In this document: positions 1 to 10,742 of the stretch, one piece after another
Position numbering within the stretch: the first letter of the stretch is position 1
How the letters are laid out: every line of letters starts with the position of its first letter
From: Candidatus Photodesmus katoptron Akat1
Lineage (GTDB): Bacteria > Pseudomonadota > Gammaproteobacteria > Enterobacterales > Vibrionaceae
Assembly: GCF_000478685.1 (NCBI RefSeq)
Contig: NZ_AMSD01000002.1
Span: 124,001 to 188,000, forward strand
DNA: 64,000 nt
Direction of reading: 5' to 3'
The notes under the pieces: model-generated
What the model was told of the DNA's origin: nothing
The model's input: only the letters and a program-made list of their open reading frames with translations
Databases searched by the model: none
Position numbers and translations under genes: made by a program

Positions 1-407
1 TTAGAATGCGTTATGCCAGAGATTTTGTGGTTGAACGTGCAGTATTAATTGGTGATGCCGCCCATACTATCCATTCATTAGCAGGACAAGGTGTCAACTT
101 AGGTTTATTAGATGCTGCTAGCTTAGCAGAAGAAATATTAGCTTTATCTAGGAAGGGAAAAGATTTTGGTAAAAGGAGAAATTTACGTCAGTATGAACGA
201 TGGAGAAAAACCGAGGCTGTGAAAATGATTGCTTTAATGCAGTCTTTTAGAGATTTATTTCAAGGTAGTAATCCTATTAAAAAATTAATCCGTGGTTTTG
301 GGATGGAATTCACTAATCGATTTCCTTATATAAAAGATGAAATTATAAGGCAAGCTTTAGGAGTTAAAGGTAATTTGCCTAAATTGGCTACTAGTTTTTT
401 AAAATAA
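1..407 (+). CDS. ubiI: UbiI-type ubiquinone-biosynthesis flavin hydroxylase, C-terminal part
   Basis: Only the last ~135 codons are present; the frame is open to the left edge, so the gene starts upstream. The conserved second FAD-binding motif of the UbiH/UbiF/UbiI monooxygenases is visible as GDAAHTIHSLAGQGVNLG, followed by the family's C-terminal helical segment (MQSFRDLF, NPIKKLIR, IRQALGVKG). That tail resembles E. coli UbiI (VisC), which hydroxylates C5 of the ubiquinone ring, more than UbiH or UbiF. The usual HPLAGQG has Ser in place of Pro here. Known role: O2- and NADPH-dependent hydroxylation at the inner membrane. UbiH/UbiF cannot be fully excluded without the N-terminal half. Confidence 0.8.
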   Translation, partial: RMRYARDFVVERAVLIGDAAHTIHSLAGQGVNLGLLDAASLAEEILALSRKGKDFGKRRNLRQYERWRKTEAVKMIALMQSFRDLFQGSNPIKKLIRGFGMEFTNRFPYIKDEIIRQALGVKGNLPKLATSFLK

Positions 408-485
408 AATAAAATTTCTTTAAGAACGTTAGTATAGGTTTCTCTTTCTTTGATTAAGTAAACTAAATATTTAAGAATTTATGTT

Positions 486-1469
486 TTACGTAGTTTCTTG
501 TTTTTTATCAGGATAGTAAGGTAATGGTTGAATATACCAAAATTGATTAGGTTGTGATGTTAAACGAAACTTTGTATTGATACTAAGATCTTTTGGAGCT
601 ACCAATAATCCAATTCCATAAGAATTTTCAAACTGATAACTTTCTAATAGTTGTCCTGCTTTTCGCCAGTTTTTACCAATTGCACGATCCAGTAGAATAC
701 ATTTTTCCGTTTCTATCGGTTTTTCTACTGTTCCTTTAAGTATATACATAGTTTTTTTATTATTTCCTCGATATTTTGATCTTGCGATGGTTTCCTGACC
801 AGTATAACAACCTTTAGTAAAACTAATTCCATTTAGTAAATCTAAATTCACTGACTGTGGAATATAGGTGTTTTGTTGCCCTTTTTTGATAATTGGTAAA
901 CCAGATTCAATATCAAAACGTGTCCAAATAGTTCCGTCTGTTACTATAGCATCAGTATTAGTAAGTAATACTTTAGCTGATGCTTTATCGACTAGTAATA
1001 ACCATCGTTTATCATCAATTTTTATTGCCGTTCCATTTTTTATACTTCTAACATTAGTATAATCATCTGAGATGCAATCAATAAAATTTGTGGCTTGATT
1101 GCCAATAATACCAAATAAAACTTCTTTACTTTGCTCTATGCGAACTTTAGAAAAAACAGCATATTTCTGCATTTCAGTTAATGTTTTTGGAATACTTGAA
1201 ATATGCTGAAACATTGCATAGCCTTTTTTATGATGGAATAAACGGAATATACTCCATACTTTCCCTTTTGCATTACAATAGGCACCTAATGTTGATTCAT
1301 TTTTTGTTAATTTTATTACATCACAAGTAAGTTGACCTTGTAAATATGATTCTTTCTCTCTTCCTGTTATAGTTATGCAACCCCAAGAGCTTAGGTAACT
1401 AATAATTAAACTTGGTAAGTTGGTTTCAGTTTTAAGAGATAGTGGAGTGAACGAATTATACCAGTCCAT
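486..1469 (-). CDS. ygfZ: YgfZ/GcvT-family folate-binding protein, iron-sulfur protein maintenance
   Basis: 327 residues, the same size as E. coli YgfZ (326). The family signature K-G-C-Y-T-G-Q-E, with its essential cysteine, is at about residues 219-226. YgfZ binds tetrahydrofolate and supports activity of certain Fe-S enzymes, including the tRNA methylthiotransferase MiaB. The ATG start gives a normal N-terminus (MDWYNSFTPL). It is divergent from sdhE, as in vibrios, and fits with the full ISC system found further on. Confidence 0.93.
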   Translation of the reverse strand: MDWYNSFTPLSLKTETNLPSLIISYLSSWGCITITGREKESYLQGQLTCDVIKLTKNESTLGAYCNAKGKVWSIFRLFHHKKGYAMFQHISSIPKTLTEMQKYAVFSKVRIEQSKEVLFGIIGNQATNFIDCISDDYTNVRSIKNGTAIKIDDKRWLLLVDKASAKVLLTNTDAIVTDGTIWTRFDIESGLPIIKKGQQNTYIPQSVNLDLLNGISFTKGCYTGQETIARSKYRGNNKKTMYILKGTVEKPIETEKCILLDRAIGKNWRKAGQLLESYQFENSYGIGLLVAPKDLSINTKFRLTSQPNQFWYIQPLPYYPDKKQETT

Positions 1470-1578
1470 ATATTTAACCTAATACTATTTTATTCATTAA
1501 AACTACTCATAAAAAACAATTGAATTTAGAATGATTTCTTGATAATAAACATGCTGTTTAAACCCTTTTAAGAGTAAC

Positions 1579-1851
1579 ATGATGAAAAATTTCTATACTA
1601 GAAGAGAAAAGTCTCGTATTGAGTGGGCGTGTCGTCGAGGAATGTTGGAACTTGACATTATTATTACATCTTTTTTTGAAAATTGTTTTGATGAACTTAC
1701 TCAAAATGAAAAACGTAGCTTTGCTACATTATTAGAATATTCTGATCCAGATCTTTTCTCTTGGATTATAGGATACAGTCGTAGTAAAAACTTAGAGCAT
1801 GCTTTATTAGTCGATAAAATCATTTCTTATAATTTAAATCAAGGATATTAA
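1579..1851 (+). CDS. sdhE: SdhE (YgfY) flavinylation factor
   Basis: 90 residues with the invariant RRGMLELD motif (residues 19-26) and the DPDLF segment of the SdhE/YgfY family. SdhE promotes covalent FAD attachment to succinate dehydrogenase and fumarate reductase flavoproteins. AAGAG lies just upstream; either of two tandem ATGs (1579 or 1582) may be used. The last four bases overlap the end of the convergent nadB gene. FAD-dependent NadB next door belongs to the same flavoprotein superfamily as SdhA/FrdA, though dependence of NadB on SdhE is not implied. Confidence 0.93.
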   Translation: MMKNFYTRREKSRIEWACRRGMLELDIIITSFFENCFDELTQNEKRSFATLLEYSDPDLFSWIIGYSRSKNLEHALLVDKIISYNLNQGY

Positions 1852-3461
1852 TATTTTTTTCTTTTTGGTATCAAAATAGTTGGAGCAGTATTATTTTGTA
1901 GTTCTGGGTAATCAAGTGTATAATGTAATCCTCTGCTTTCTTTTCGCTTCATTGCACATTGCACCATAAGTTCTGAGACTTGAAGCAAATTACGAAGTTC
2001 TAGCAAATTATTTGATACTTTAAAATTGCTATAATATTCACATATCTCTTTTTGAAGTAATTCAATTCGACGAAGTGCTCGTGCTAGGCGTTTATTAGTT
2101 CGAACTATCCCCATATAATCCCACATTAGCAAACGAAGCTCTCTCCAATTATGTTGTATAACAATTTCTTCATCTGAACAAGTTACTTGACTATCATCCC
2201 ATTCAGGTAATTTTTTAGGCAATTCTTTCTTTCTTAATTTTTTGATAATTTCTTGTGAAGCAGACCAGGCATATACAATACATTCCAGCAGTGAGTTAGA
2301 GGCTATTCGATTTGCACCATGTAGACCAGTATAGCTAACTTCTCCAATTGCGTATAACTGACTTAAATCAGTTTGTCCTTTTTGATTAACTATAATACCT
2401 CCGCAAGTGTAGTGTGCAGCCGGTACGATTGGTATGAGTTCTTTTGTCATATCAATGCAAAGATTCTGTAAACGAATATGAGTAGAAGGAAAATGTTTTT
2501 TAATGAAATCAATAGATTTATGGGTGATATCTAGATACATGCACTCTTCTCCCAAACGCTTCATCTCGAAATCAATAGCACGTGCTACAATATCTCTCGG
2601 TGCTAATTCAGCTCGTTTATCAAACTCAATCATAAAACGAGTACCATCAATCCTTTTTAAGTAAGCACCTTCCCCACGTAATGCTTCAGTTAATAGTAAA
2701 TTTTTTGCCTTAGGGTGAAATAGGCAAGTAGGGTGAAATTGATTAAATTCTAAATTTGCTACGCGACATCCTGCACGCCATGCCATGGCTATCCCATCTC
2801 CAGAAGAAATATCAGGGTTTGAAGTATACTGATACACTTTAGATGCACCGCCAGTAGCTAGAACAATAAATTGTGCACGAATATTTTCTACATATTCATA
2901 TCTTCTGTTCCAAATATAAGCACCGACTACCTTGTTATGTTCTCCGCCTATTTTATCTTCAGTAATCAGATCGATCGCATTGCAATATTCTAATATAGTA
3001 ATGTTAGAATGATTATATGCATTATTTTGTAAGGAGTTTTGCATCACCATCCCTGTAGTATCAGCAGAATGGAGTATTCTTCGGTGACTATGACCTCCTT
3101 CTTGTGTAAGATGATAACGGGGTTTTTTTCCATTATTCTCTTCACGATCAAATAGAACTCCATTATCTATTAACCATTGCACACATGGTTTAGCATTATT
3201 GGCAATAAATTTTACAGTATCATCTTCGCAAAGGCCTGCTCCAGCAATTTTTGTATCCTGTATATGAGATTCAATACTATCTGATTCATCAAATACAGCA
3301 GCAATTCCGCCTTGTGCATAATAAGTAGCACCTTCGTTAAGTGAACTTTTACTGAGTATAATAACCTTACCATATGGGGCAACTTGTAAAGCTAGAGATA
3401 GACCCGCTGCTCCACTACCTATCACTAATACATCACATTGATGTTCACGGTTTATATTCAT
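1848..3461 (-). CDS. nadB: L-aspartate oxidase (quinolinate synthase B)
   Basis: 537 residues, full length. The N-terminal FAD-binding Rossmann motif GSGAAG is at residues 15-20. The fumarate-reductase-like catalytic core is visible ([48 protein letters not shown]), and the C-terminal helical domain is present. NadB oxidises aspartate to iminoaspartate, which NadA turns into quinolinate, the first steps of NAD synthesis. Its retention indicates de novo NAD synthesis is kept. nadK, which uses the product, lies at 48.3-49.2 kb. In vibrios nadB is divergent from rpoE; here the sigma factor is missing. Confidence 0.97.
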   Translation of the reverse strand: MNINREHQCDVLVIGSGAAGLSLALQVAPYGKVIILSKSSLNEGATYYAQGGIAAVFDESDSIESHIQDTKIAGAGLCEDDTVKFIANNAKPCVQWLIDNGVLFDREENNGKKPRYHLTQEGGHSHRRILHSADTTGMVMQNSLQNNAYNHSNITILEYCNAIDLITEDKIGGEHNKVVGAYIWNRRYEYVENIRAQFIVLATGGASKVYQYTSNPDISSGDGIAMAWRAGCRVANLEFNQFHPTCLFHPKAKNLLLTEALRGEGAYLKRIDGTRFMIEFDKRAELAPRDIVARAIDFEMKRLGEECMYLDITHKSIDFIKKHFPSTHIRLQNLCIDMTKELIPIVPAAHYTCGGIIVNQKGQTDLSQLYAIGEVSYTGLHGANRIASNSLLECIVYAWSASQEIIKKLRKKELPKKLPEWDDSQVTCSDEEIVIQHNWRELRLLMWDYMGIVRTNKRLARALRRIELLQKEICEYYSNFKVSNNLLELRNLLQVSELMVQCAMKRKESRGLHYTLDYPELQNNTAPTILIPKRKKY

Positions 3462-3852
3462 AAATTTATTAATAACCTGTATTATAATTAACTTAACCGA
3501 TTGGAAATATTATGCAAGAATCAAACTATCATGATTCTGTTACAAAATTTTAAAATGTCAGTCCTTTTTAAAATTAGATATCAAACGGAGAAGTCATCTT
3601 GATAATAATATATATTCTTTAAACTAGATTTAATAGAATCGTTTCAAATTTGTATTAAATACTGATACTATCCAACGGAAAAATCAATATTGAATATTAT
3701 GAGCTTAATATTCTTGTGATGCTTAGTTATGAAAAGTTTTTTTGCCTATTGGTATATAATCAAATTAATATATCAAATATAAATAAATTTATTTTATTCC
3801 TACTCAGAGTAAATGTTCCCTACATACTTAGAAAATAGGAGATTTTATTAAA
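3462..3852. other. 391-bp gene-free gap at the place of rpoE-rseA-rseB
   Basis: No open frame of note and no recognisable remnant of the sigma-E gene or its RseA/RseB regulators, which occupy this position in Vibrio (established gene order). The stretch is very AT-rich. It must hold the promoters of nadB (leftward) and rseC (rightward), but no convincing -35/-10 pair stands out. A purine-rich AGGAG lies about 10 nt before the rseC ATG. Confidence 0.6.
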
Positions 3853-4323
3853 ATGGCAAAGGCACTCGCTACTGTAATTGAGGTTGAGCTTTTTGATGTA
3901 AATTATAATGCTAAGTTACGTTTTCAAAAAAAACCTAATTGTTTTAGTTGTTTGTCAGAAAAAAGTTGTGGGTTTAAAGTCCTTTCAGAAACTATAGGTA
4001 ATAAATATTTCTATTGGACAGTAGTGACTTCAAAACCTGTTAAGGTAGGAGAAATAGTCGAAATAGCTTTTCCAGATAGAAGTTTATTTCAATTAGAGAT
4101 TATTATTTATTTTCTGCCAATATTATTTCTTATCGTTGGTTCACTAACTGGGGAGTATTTATCTCCTTCCATATTGATAAAAGCTGAATACGCAAGCATA
4201 TTATTCGCATTATTCTTCTTCATTTTAGGAATAGGTTTAGCAAAGTATTTTTCTTTTCTTAAAGAAAAAACATTTCAAAATCAAGTTATTTTGTTGAGAG
4301 TATTAGGAAAATTAATTATTTAA
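3853..4323 (+). CDS. rseC: RseC/MucC-family inner-membrane protein
   Basis: 156 residues (E. coli 159). The N-terminal cytoplasmic part carries a cysteine cluster C30-x2-C33-x5-C39, typical of RseC. Two membrane segments follow at about residues 81-99 and 112-131. RseC was named for its position in the rpoE-rseABC operon and is also linked to SoxR reduction and the Rsx/Rnf electron-transfer system. Here the other three operon members are absent, so it stands alone ahead of lepA. Its survival suggests a role independent of sigma-E, possibly through Rnf; this last step is inference. Confidence 0.9.
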   Translation: MAKALATVIEVELFDVNYNAKLRFQKKPNCFSCLSEKSCGFKVLSETIGNKYFYWTVVTSKPVKVGEIVEIAFPDRSLFQLEIIIYFLPILFLIVGSLTGEYLSPSILIKAEYASILFALFFFILGIGLAKYFSFLKEKTFQNQVILLRVLGKLII

Positions 4324-4397
4324 GTTGAAAATTTTGTGTGTTTTTTTAGAAATTTAGTAAAATCTTTATATAAATCCAGTCTAGTTATCTGAAATCT

Positions 4398-6191
4398 ATG
4401 AAGCATATTCGTAATTTTTCTATTATCGCCCATATTGATCATGGTAAGTCAACTCTTTCAGATCGGTTCATTCAAATTTGTGGTGGATTAAGTGAACGTG
4501 AAATGGAAAACCAAGTTCTTGATTCAATGGATTTGGAGCGTGAACGTGGCATTACCATTAAAGCTCAAAGTGTAACATTAGATTATTGTGCAAAAGATGG
4601 TAAAACTTATCAATTGAATTTTATTGATACTCCAGGACATGTAGATTTTTCTTATGAAGTTTCACGTTCTTTATCAGCTTGTGAAGGTGCACTACTTGTT
4701 ATTGATGCCAGTCAAGGTGTAGAAGCACAAACTATTGCTAATTGTTATGCAGCAGTTGAACTTGGTTTAGAAGTTATTCCAGTTTTAAATAAGATTGATT
4801 TACCAGTTTCAGAACCTAAACGTGTAGCTTTGGAGATAGAAAAAATTATTGGTATTGATGCGATGGAGGCAACATATTGTTCAGCCAAAACTGGTCTAGG
4901 TATATCAGAAGTTTTAGAAACTATTGTAAAAAAAGTTCCTTCACCTAAAGGTAAGTTAGGTGCTTTAACGCAGGCATTAATTATTGATTCTTGGTTTGAT
5001 TCCTACTTGGGTATTATTTCCTTGGTAAGAGTTAAGAATGGTATTTTAAAGAAAAAAGATAAAATTAAAGTAATGAGTACTGGACAAGTTTGGAGTATTG
5101 AAAAGATTGGTATCTTTACACCTAAACGGATAGATACTGATGCACTAAAAACGGGGGAAGTAGGTTGGGTTGCTTGTGGAATCAAAGATATTTTAGGTGC
5201 TCCTGTTGGGGATACTTTAACACACGAGAAATTTTCTAGCGAAAAACCACTACCAGGTTTCAAAAAAATAAAACCTCAAGTTTATTCTGGCTTGTTCCCT
5301 GTGTTATCTAAAGATTATGAAAACTTCCGTGATGCTTTAGGAAAGTTAAGTTTAAATGATGGTTCTTTATTTTATGAACCAGAAAATTCAGTAGCGCTGG
5401 GTTTTGGGTTTCGTTGCGGTTTTCTTGGTATGTTACATATGGAAATTATTCAAGAACGTCTAAAACGTGAATATCATCTTGATATTATTACGACAATCCC
5501 AACTGTAGTTTACCAAGTTGAACAAAATGATGGTATGGTCTTATATATTGATAGTCCAACTAAATTTCCGGCAGTAAATGATATTAAATATATTTTTGAA
5601 CCCATTGCCCGTTGCAATATTTTAGTCCCAGCTAATTATGTAGGTAATGTAATTACCTTGTGTGTGGATAAGCGTGGCAAGCAACTGGATATGGTTTATT
5701 ATGGTAATCAAGTTTCCTTGATTTATGATATTCCAATGGCAGAAGTCGTATCAGATTTTTTTGATCGTTTAAAATCAACTTCACGTGGTTACGCATCTTT
5801 AGAGTATAATTTTGATCATTTTGAAAAATCTGATATGGTACGAGTTGATATTTTACTCAATAACAATAAAGTTGATGCGCTAGCTGTTATCATTCATAAA
5901 GAACATTCGCAATCTAGAGGACGTTTTTTAGTTGAAAAAATGAAAGAGTTGATTCCTCGTCAGATGTTTGATATTGCTATTCAAGCAGCTATTGGCAATC
6001 ATATTATTGCTCGATCAACTATCAAGCAGTTACGAAAGAATGTGATTGCGAAATGTTATGGTGGTGATGTAAGTCGCAAAAAAAAGCTTCTAAAGAAGCA
6101 AAAGGAAGGTAAAAAACGTATGAAACAAATTGGGAATGTAGAACTTCCTCAAGAAGTCTTTTTGTCAATTCTCCATGTTGGTAAAAATTGA
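4398..6191 (+). CDS. lepA: Elongation factor 4 (LepA), ribosomal GTPase
   Basis: 597 residues, standard length. G1 AHIDHGKST is at residues 11-19, DTPGH at 77-81 and NKID at 131-134. The LepA-specific C-terminal domain ends with the lysine-rich [19 protein letters not shown] segment. EF4 is a translational GTPase that acts on stalled or back-translocating ribosomes and in ribosome biogenesis. It forms the start of a conserved lepA-lepB-rnc-era-recO-pdxJ-acpS run with short gaps. Confidence 0.98.
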   Translation: MKHIRNFSIIAHIDHGKSTLSDRFIQICGGLSEREMENQVLDSMDLERERGITIKAQSVTLDYCAKDGKTYQLNFIDTPGHVDFSYEVSRSLSACEGALLVIDASQGVEAQTIANCYAAVELGLEVIPVLNKIDLPVSEPKRVALEIEKIIGIDAMEATYCSAKTGLGISEVLETIVKKVPSPKGKLGALTQALIIDSWFDSYLGIISLVRVKNGILKKKDKIKVMSTGQVWSIEKIGIFTPKRIDTDALKTGEVGWVACGIKDILGAPVGDTLTHEKFSSEKPLPGFKKIKPQVYSGLFPVLSKDYENFRDALGKLSLNDGSLFYEPENSVALGFGFRCGFLGMLHMEIIQERLKREYHLDIITTIPTVVYQVEQNDGMVLYIDSPTKFPAVNDIKYIFEPIARCNILVPANYVGNVITLCVDKRGKQLDMVYYGNQVSLIYDIPMAEVVSDFFDRLKSTSRGYASLEYNFDHFEKSDMVRVDILLNNNKVDALAVIIHKEHSQSRGRFLVEKMKELIPRQMFDIAIQAAIGNHIIARSTIKQLRKNVIAKCYGGDVSRKKKLLKKQKEGKKRMKQIGNVELPQEVFLSILHVGKN

Positions 6192-6264
6192 ACTCTTTGT
6201 ATGAGAAATTAATGTGAAAAAATTAGTTGATATAGACTAATTTTTATTAGATAAGGTTAGCGTA

Positions 6265-7137
6265 ATGGCACATACATTTTCACTCATTTTAGTTTTTATA
6301 ACTTTATTGACTGGAGCAATTTGGATATTAGATCGTTTTTTTTTGAATAGGCAACATTTTCAAAAACATTCACAAAATTCTAGTGTATTGATTAAGGCAC
6401 CTGTTCGACCTTGGTGGATTGAAAACAGTATTTCTATTTTCCCTATTGTCGCATTTGTTCTTTTTTTTCGTTCTTTTTTGTATGAACCTTTCCAAATTCC
6501 ATCAGGTTCTATGATGCCAACATTGTTAGTAGGAGATTTTATTCTTGTAGAAAAGTATTCTTATGGTTTAAAAGATCCAGTTTGGCGTACTCAATTGATT
6601 AACACAGGCAAACCAGAACGTGGGGACCTTGTTGTATTTAAATATCCTAGTCAACCAAATATAGATTATATTAAACGAGTAGTGGGTTTACCTGGTGATA
6701 CTATTCGGTATAGTGCCAACAAAGAAATTTATATTAAAAAGAAAGATGAAGTTCATTTTACTCAGATAAAGTTATTTAATTTTTACAAAAGTTCATTTAT
6801 TCAAAATGGAGTACATTTATTTCAATTTGATGAGAAGTTAGGTGACATTAACCATCAAATTTTAATAAATCCGTTACGTAGTGATTATGTTGAGATATAT
6901 GCAACTAGTAATGGTATTAATACATGGGTAGTTCCTGACGATCAATATTTTGTTATGGGTGACAATCGTGATAACAGTTCAGATAGTCGTTATTGGGGAT
7001 TCGTTCCAAAAGCAAATTTAGTGGGTAAAGCAGTAGCTATTTGGATTAGTTTTGAGTTTGGACGTAATACAGACAGTATTTTCCCTCAGTGGATTCCAAC
7101 TAATATACGTTTCCAACGAATTGGTAGGATTAATTAA
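6265..7137 (+). CDS. lepB: Signal peptidase I
   Basis: 290 residues, slightly shorter than usual for the group. Two N-terminal membrane segments (about 4-24 and 57-73) precede the periplasmic catalytic domain. The Ser/Lys dyad is visible: S82 in PSGSMMP and K137 in DYIKRVVGLPGD. The C-terminal box GDNRDNSSDSRYWG is also present. It removes signal peptides from exported proteins. The surviving export clients in this window include the BamB, BamD and BamE lipoproteins, though those are cut by signal peptidase II. Confidence 0.97.
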   Translation: MAHTFSLILVFITLLTGAIWILDRFFLNRQHFQKHSQNSSVLIKAPVRPWWIENSISIFPIVAFVLFFRSFLYEPFQIPSGSMMPTLLVGDFILVEKYSYGLKDPVWRTQLINTGKPERGDLVVFKYPSQPNIDYIKRVVGLPGDTIRYSANKEIYIKKKDEVHFTQIKLFNFYKSSFIQNGVHLFQFDEKLGDINHQILINPLRSDYVEIYATSNGINTWVVPDDQYFVMGDNRDNSSDSRYWGFVPKANLVGKAVAIWISFEFGRNTDSIFPQWIPTNIRFQRIGRIN

Positions 7138-7174
7138 TCTGACTAATTGGTTATTTGAAATAAATTGAGAAAGT

Positions 7175-7855
7175 ATGAATCCTCCAGTTTCTAAATTAGA
7201 AAGAAGAATAGGATATAAATTTACTAGCGATAACTTAATTCATTTAGCATTAACTCATCGTAGTGCAAATATAAAGCACAATGAGCGTCTTGAGTTTTTG
7301 GGAGATTCAATTTTGAGTTTTGTTATTGCAGATAATCTTTATTATCGTTTCCCAACAGTGAGTGAAGGTGATATGAGTCGTATGCGTGCAACCTTAGTTC
7401 GTGGTAATACATTGGCTGAGTTAGGTCGTGAATTTAAGTTAGGGAATTACTTAAAATTAGGATTAGGTGAATTTAAAAATAGGGGGTTTCTAAGAGATTC
7501 AATTTTAGCTAATGTTGTAGAGGCAATTATTGGTGCTGTTTATTTGGATAGTGATATTGAAATGGTACGTCTCATTGTCCTAAGTTGGTATCGAACTCGT
7601 CTAGAAGTAATTAAGCCAGGTATATCACAAAAAGATCCTAAAACGCGGTTGCAAGAATCTCTTCAAAGTAAAAAGAAACCTTTACCAATTTATACAATAA
7701 TTAAAATTAAAGGCGAAGCTCATAATCAACAATTTACAGTATCTTGTAATATCGAAGGGATTAAGAATTTTATAATTGGTAAAGGTACTAGTCGTCGCAA
7801 AGCTGAACAAGAAGCTGCTAAAATAGCGCTTGGATTGCCTGAAATGAGCATATAA
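7175..7855 (+). CDS. rnc: Ribonuclease III
   Basis: 226 residues, equal to E. coli RNase III. The catalytic signature [11 protein letters not shown] (E37, E40, D44) is intact, as is the second acidic site in [11 protein letters not shown]. The C-terminal double-stranded-RNA-binding domain spans about 154-222 and ends with [14 protein letters not shown]. RNase III processes rRNA precursors and structured mRNAs. It lies between lepB and era, the standard order. Confidence 0.98.
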   Translation: MNPPVSKLERRIGYKFTSDNLIHLALTHRSANIKHNERLEFLGDSILSFVIADNLYYRFPTVSEGDMSRMRATLVRGNTLAELGREFKLGNYLKLGLGEFKNRGFLRDSILANVVEAIIGAVYLDSDIEMVRLIVLSWYRTRLEVIKPGISQKDPKTRLQESLQSKKKPLPIYTIIKIKGEAHNQQFTVSCNIEGIKNFIIGKGTSRRKAEQEAAKIALGLPEMSI

Positions 7856-7878
7856 AATTATTTGAGGTTTATGTTTCA

Positions 7879-8805
7879 TTGAAAAATAAAAAATCTAGTG
7901 TAAATAATCTACAGTATTGCGGTTTTATTGCTATAATTGGTCGTCCAAATGTTGGTAAGTCAACTTTGATGAACAGTATACTAGGTCAAAAAATCTCTAT
8001 TACTTCTTGCAAACCACAAACTACTCGTCATCGCATTATTGGTATTGATACTGAAGAAAATTATCAATCAATTTATCTTGATACTCCTGGATTCCAGATT
8101 AAAGAAAAGAGCGCTATTAACCGTGTAATGAATCATGTAGCAAATAATTCACTGCATCATGCAGATTTGCTAATTTTTTTAGTTGATGCATTGAAATGGA
8201 CTAAAGATGATGAGCGTCTGTTAATTAAATTAAAAAACTGCAATATTCCAGTAATACTTTGTATAAATAAAGTTGATTGTTTAAAAGATAGAAGTAGGGT
8301 GATGCTGCAAATGCAAGAAGTATCAATTAAGATGAATTTTACTACAATTATTCCCATTTCAGCAAAGTATAGTAGAAACATTGATATATTAAAAAAATAT
8401 GTCCGTAGATATCTACCAAAATCCATGCATCATTTCCCTAGTAAGGATATAATACATTGTTCTCAAAGTTTTATGGCATCTGAAATTTTACGAGAAAAAT
8501 TGATGCGTTTTACAGGTGATGAATTACCCTATTCTTTAACTGTAAAGATTGAAGATTTTGATTATAACACTGTTACTAGTATTTTATTTATTAATGCCCT
8601 TATTTTAGTTGAACGTAATGCTCAGAAAAAAATAGTAATCGGTAAATATGGAAAAAAAATTAAGACCATTGGTTCTGCAGCGCGGATTGATATGCAAAAA
8701 GCATTTAGTTGTCAAGTGTATTTAAAAACTTGGGTAAAAGTACAACTTGGTTGGACTAATAATCAAAGTAGATTATCTGAATTAGGTTATTTAGATTATT
8801 TATAA
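7879..8805 (+). CDS. era: GTPase Era, 30S ribosome assembly
   Basis: 308 residues. GRPNVGKST is at residues 21-29, DTPG at 68-71 and NKVD at 130-133. The C-terminal KH domain is recognisable (VIGKYGKKIKTIGSAAR). Era binds the 3' end of 16S rRNA during small-subunit maturation. The start is TTG at 7879: an ATG at 7871 leads straight into a stop, and GAGG at 7864-7867 is well spaced for the TTG. Confidence 0.97.
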   Translation: MKNKKSSVNNLQYCGFIAIIGRPNVGKSTLMNSILGQKISITSCKPQTTRHRIIGIDTEENYQSIYLDTPGFQIKEKSAINRVMNHVANNSLHHADLLIFLVDALKWTKDDERLLIKLKNCNIPVILCINKVDCLKDRSRVMLQMQEVSIKMNFTTIIPISAKYSRNIDILKKYVRRYLPKSMHHFPSKDIIHCSQSFMASEILREKLMRFTGDELPYSLTVKIEDFDYNTVTSILFINALILVERNAQKKIVIGKYGKKIKTIGSAARIDMQKAFSCQVYLKTWVKVQLGWTNNQSRLSELGYLDYL

Positions 8806-8899
8806 ATACCTTTAATGTAATTAAGTAAAAAAACAGATAACTTAAATATGTTCTTAATAATTTGAATTTATCGTACTGGATTAGATTAAAGGTGATTGT

Positions 8900-9625
8900 T
8901 TGGATGAATTTCAACGTTGTTTTATTATACATCGTCGCCTGCATGGTGAATCTAGTTTAATCTTAAATATTTTTAGTGAGTTATATGGATGTATGACTCT
9001 AATATCAAAAGGTGTTCGTGTTCGTAAGCGTTCTAATTTGAAAGGTATTTTACAACCTTTTACTCCTTTGTTACTTTGTTGGTCTGGTAATTTTGGTTCA
9101 TTGAAAACTTTGATTCAGGCTGAGCCTATAAGTATTGGATTACCATTATCTGGTATTAATCTTTATTCAGCGATGTATATTAATGAGCTTATAGGTCGGT
9201 TATTGATGCAAGAGGTAGCAATGCCCGGTTTATTTTATAATTATCTATCTGTTTTAACTAAACTTGCACAGGAAGATAACCCAGAACCGGCGTTAAGATG
9301 CTTTGAATTAGAGTTGCTCTCTGCTATAGGTTATGGAGTAAATTTTCTTTACTGTGAGGAAACAGGTTTCCCAATTAATCCTAACATGTTATATCGCTAT
9401 TCTAGTCAGAAAGGGTTCATTATATCAATAATAAAGGATGATGCAACTTTTTTAGGAAATGAACTTCTTTTAATGAACAAACGCCAATTTATAACTAAAG
9501 AACAGTTAAGAGTAGCAAAACGATTTACTCGGATAGCATTAAAACCTCATATTGGAAATAAACCATTAAAAAGTAGGGAACTGTTTTTTAGAAAAAATTT
9601 ATCTCATAGGAGTGTTAAAGAATGA
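8900..9625 (+). CDS. recO: DNA repair protein RecO
   Basis: 241 residues with the RecO N-terminal OB-fold pattern ([23 protein letters not shown]) and the family-typical [17 protein letters not shown] and [16 protein letters not shown] segments. RecO loads RecA onto SSB-coated single strands. The start is TTG at 8900, supported by AAAGGTG 6-12 nt upstream and by the N-terminus matching the family (MDEFQR). The stop overlaps the pdxJ ATG by four bases, so the two are translationally coupled. recN, another recombination gene, is missing at 48.1-48.3 kb. Confidence 0.95.
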   Translation: MDEFQRCFIIHRRLHGESSLILNIFSELYGCMTLISKGVRVRKRSNLKGILQPFTPLLLCWSGNFGSLKTLIQAEPISIGLPLSGINLYSAMYINELIGRLLMQEVAMPGLFYNYLSVLTKLAQEDNPEPALRCFELELLSAIGYGVNFLYCEETGFPINPNMLYRYSSQKGFIISIIKDDATFLGNELLLMNKRQFITKEQLRVAKRFTRIALKPHIGNKPLKSRELFFRKNLSHRSVKE

Positions 9626-10358
9626 ATTCTGTATACTTAGGAGTTAACATTGATCATATTGCTACTTTGCGTAATGTAAGAAGAGAAAAGTATCCTGATC
9701 CTGTTCATGCTGCAGGAGTTGCTGAGAAAGCAGGTGCTGATAGTATCACTATCCATTTACGCGAAGATCGTCGTCATATTCTAGAGAATGATCTCTATCT
9801 TTTACGTCAGACTTTACAAACTCGTATGAATTTAGAAATTGCAGTATCAGATGAAATGCTTAAAATTGCTTTAAATGCTAAACCTGAATCTGTATGTTTT
9901 GTTCCTGAAAAACGTGAAGAATTAACAACAGAGGGGGGATTAGATATCAAAAAAATTTCATCAAGATAAAAAAAGCGACAGAAATATTAACTTCTTCAGG
10001 AATTACAGTATCGTTATTTATTGATGCTGATCGTGAACAAATTAATGCAGCAAAAGAGTGTTCTGTTTCTTTTATTGAATTACATACAGGTCATTATGCT
10101 AATGCTCAAACAAAAAAAGAAAAAGAAGATGCATTAAAAAAAATTGCAATAGGAGCAAGTTATGCAAGTGAACTCAATATATCAGTCAATGCTGGTCATG
10201 GTCTAACCTATCATAATGTAAATCAAATTGCTGCTTTGCCAGAGATTTATGAACTAAACATCGGTCATGCAATTATAGCAAGGGCATTATTTGATGGTTT
10301 ACAAAAAGCAGTTTCTGATATGAAAACGATTATAAGAGCATCTAGGGAATCACACTAA
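9622..10358 (+). pseudogene. pdxJ: Pyridoxine 5'-phosphate synthase, frameshifted at an A7 tract
   Basis: PdxJ condenses 1-deoxyxylulose 5-phosphate with 3-amino-1-hydroxyacetone phosphate to give pyridoxine phosphate. The first frame (9622-9969) is perfectly PdxJ-like up to [11 protein letters not shown] and then stops. The rest continues in the +1-base frame to the stop at 10356-10358 with all family motifs (SLFIDADREQI, IELHTGHYA, NAGHGLTYHNV, LNIGHAIIARA). Adding one A to the run at 9949-9955 joins the halves into 245 residues (E. coli 243), with the spacing between GLD and the next conserved block unchanged. Dxs, source of the substrate, is encoded at 60.2 kb, and IscS and others need PLP. 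Whether this is a dead gene, a sequencing undercall or a gene rescued by slippage cannot be told from sequence. Confidence 0.93.
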
Positions 10359-10361
10359 AGT

Positions 10362-10742
10362 ATGGCAATTATAGGTTTAGGAGTTGATATTATAGAAATA
10401 AAAAGGATAGAAAAAGCGTTGGTTCGTTTTGGAATGTCATTTACGCATCGGATTTTAACAGATTTGGAAGTTGAAAGTTATAATAGATTAAGACGGAAAG
10501 AAAGGTTTCTAGCCAAACGTTTTGCAGTGAAAGAGGCAGCAGCGAAAGCATTGGGGGTAGGTGTTGCTCATGGAGTTTCTTTTCATGATTTTATTGTTAG
10601 TAATAATGATAGCGGACAGCCTATTTTAAAGCTAATAAATAAAGCTGAAGAGATAGCTTCATCTATCAATGTTGCTTTTAATCACATCTCTATCTCTGAT
10701 GAATATCATTATGCTATGGCAACAGTTATCTTTGAATCATAA
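10362..10742 (+). CDS. acpS: Holo-[acyl-carrier-protein] synthase
   Basis: 126 residues, the normal length. The 4'-phosphopantetheinyl transferase signature is present: metal-binding D9 in GVDIIEI and E58 in [12 protein letters not shown]. AcpS attaches the phosphopantetheine arm of CoA to ACP. It starts 3 bp after the pdxJ stop, so it belongs to the same transcript, and a frameshift in pdxJ could reduce its translation. Confidence 0.97.
   Translation: MAIIGLGVDIIEIKRIEKALVRFGMSFTHRILTDLEVESYNRLRRKERFLAKRFAVKEAAAKALGVGVAHGVSFHDFIVSNNDSGQPILKLINKAEEIASSINVAFNHISISDEYHYAMATVIFES

Noticed and set aside
9933-9938. G6 run in pdxJ as the frameshift site
   Set aside because: The residues after it (GGLD) are still in the correct family frame, so the break must be later, at the A7.
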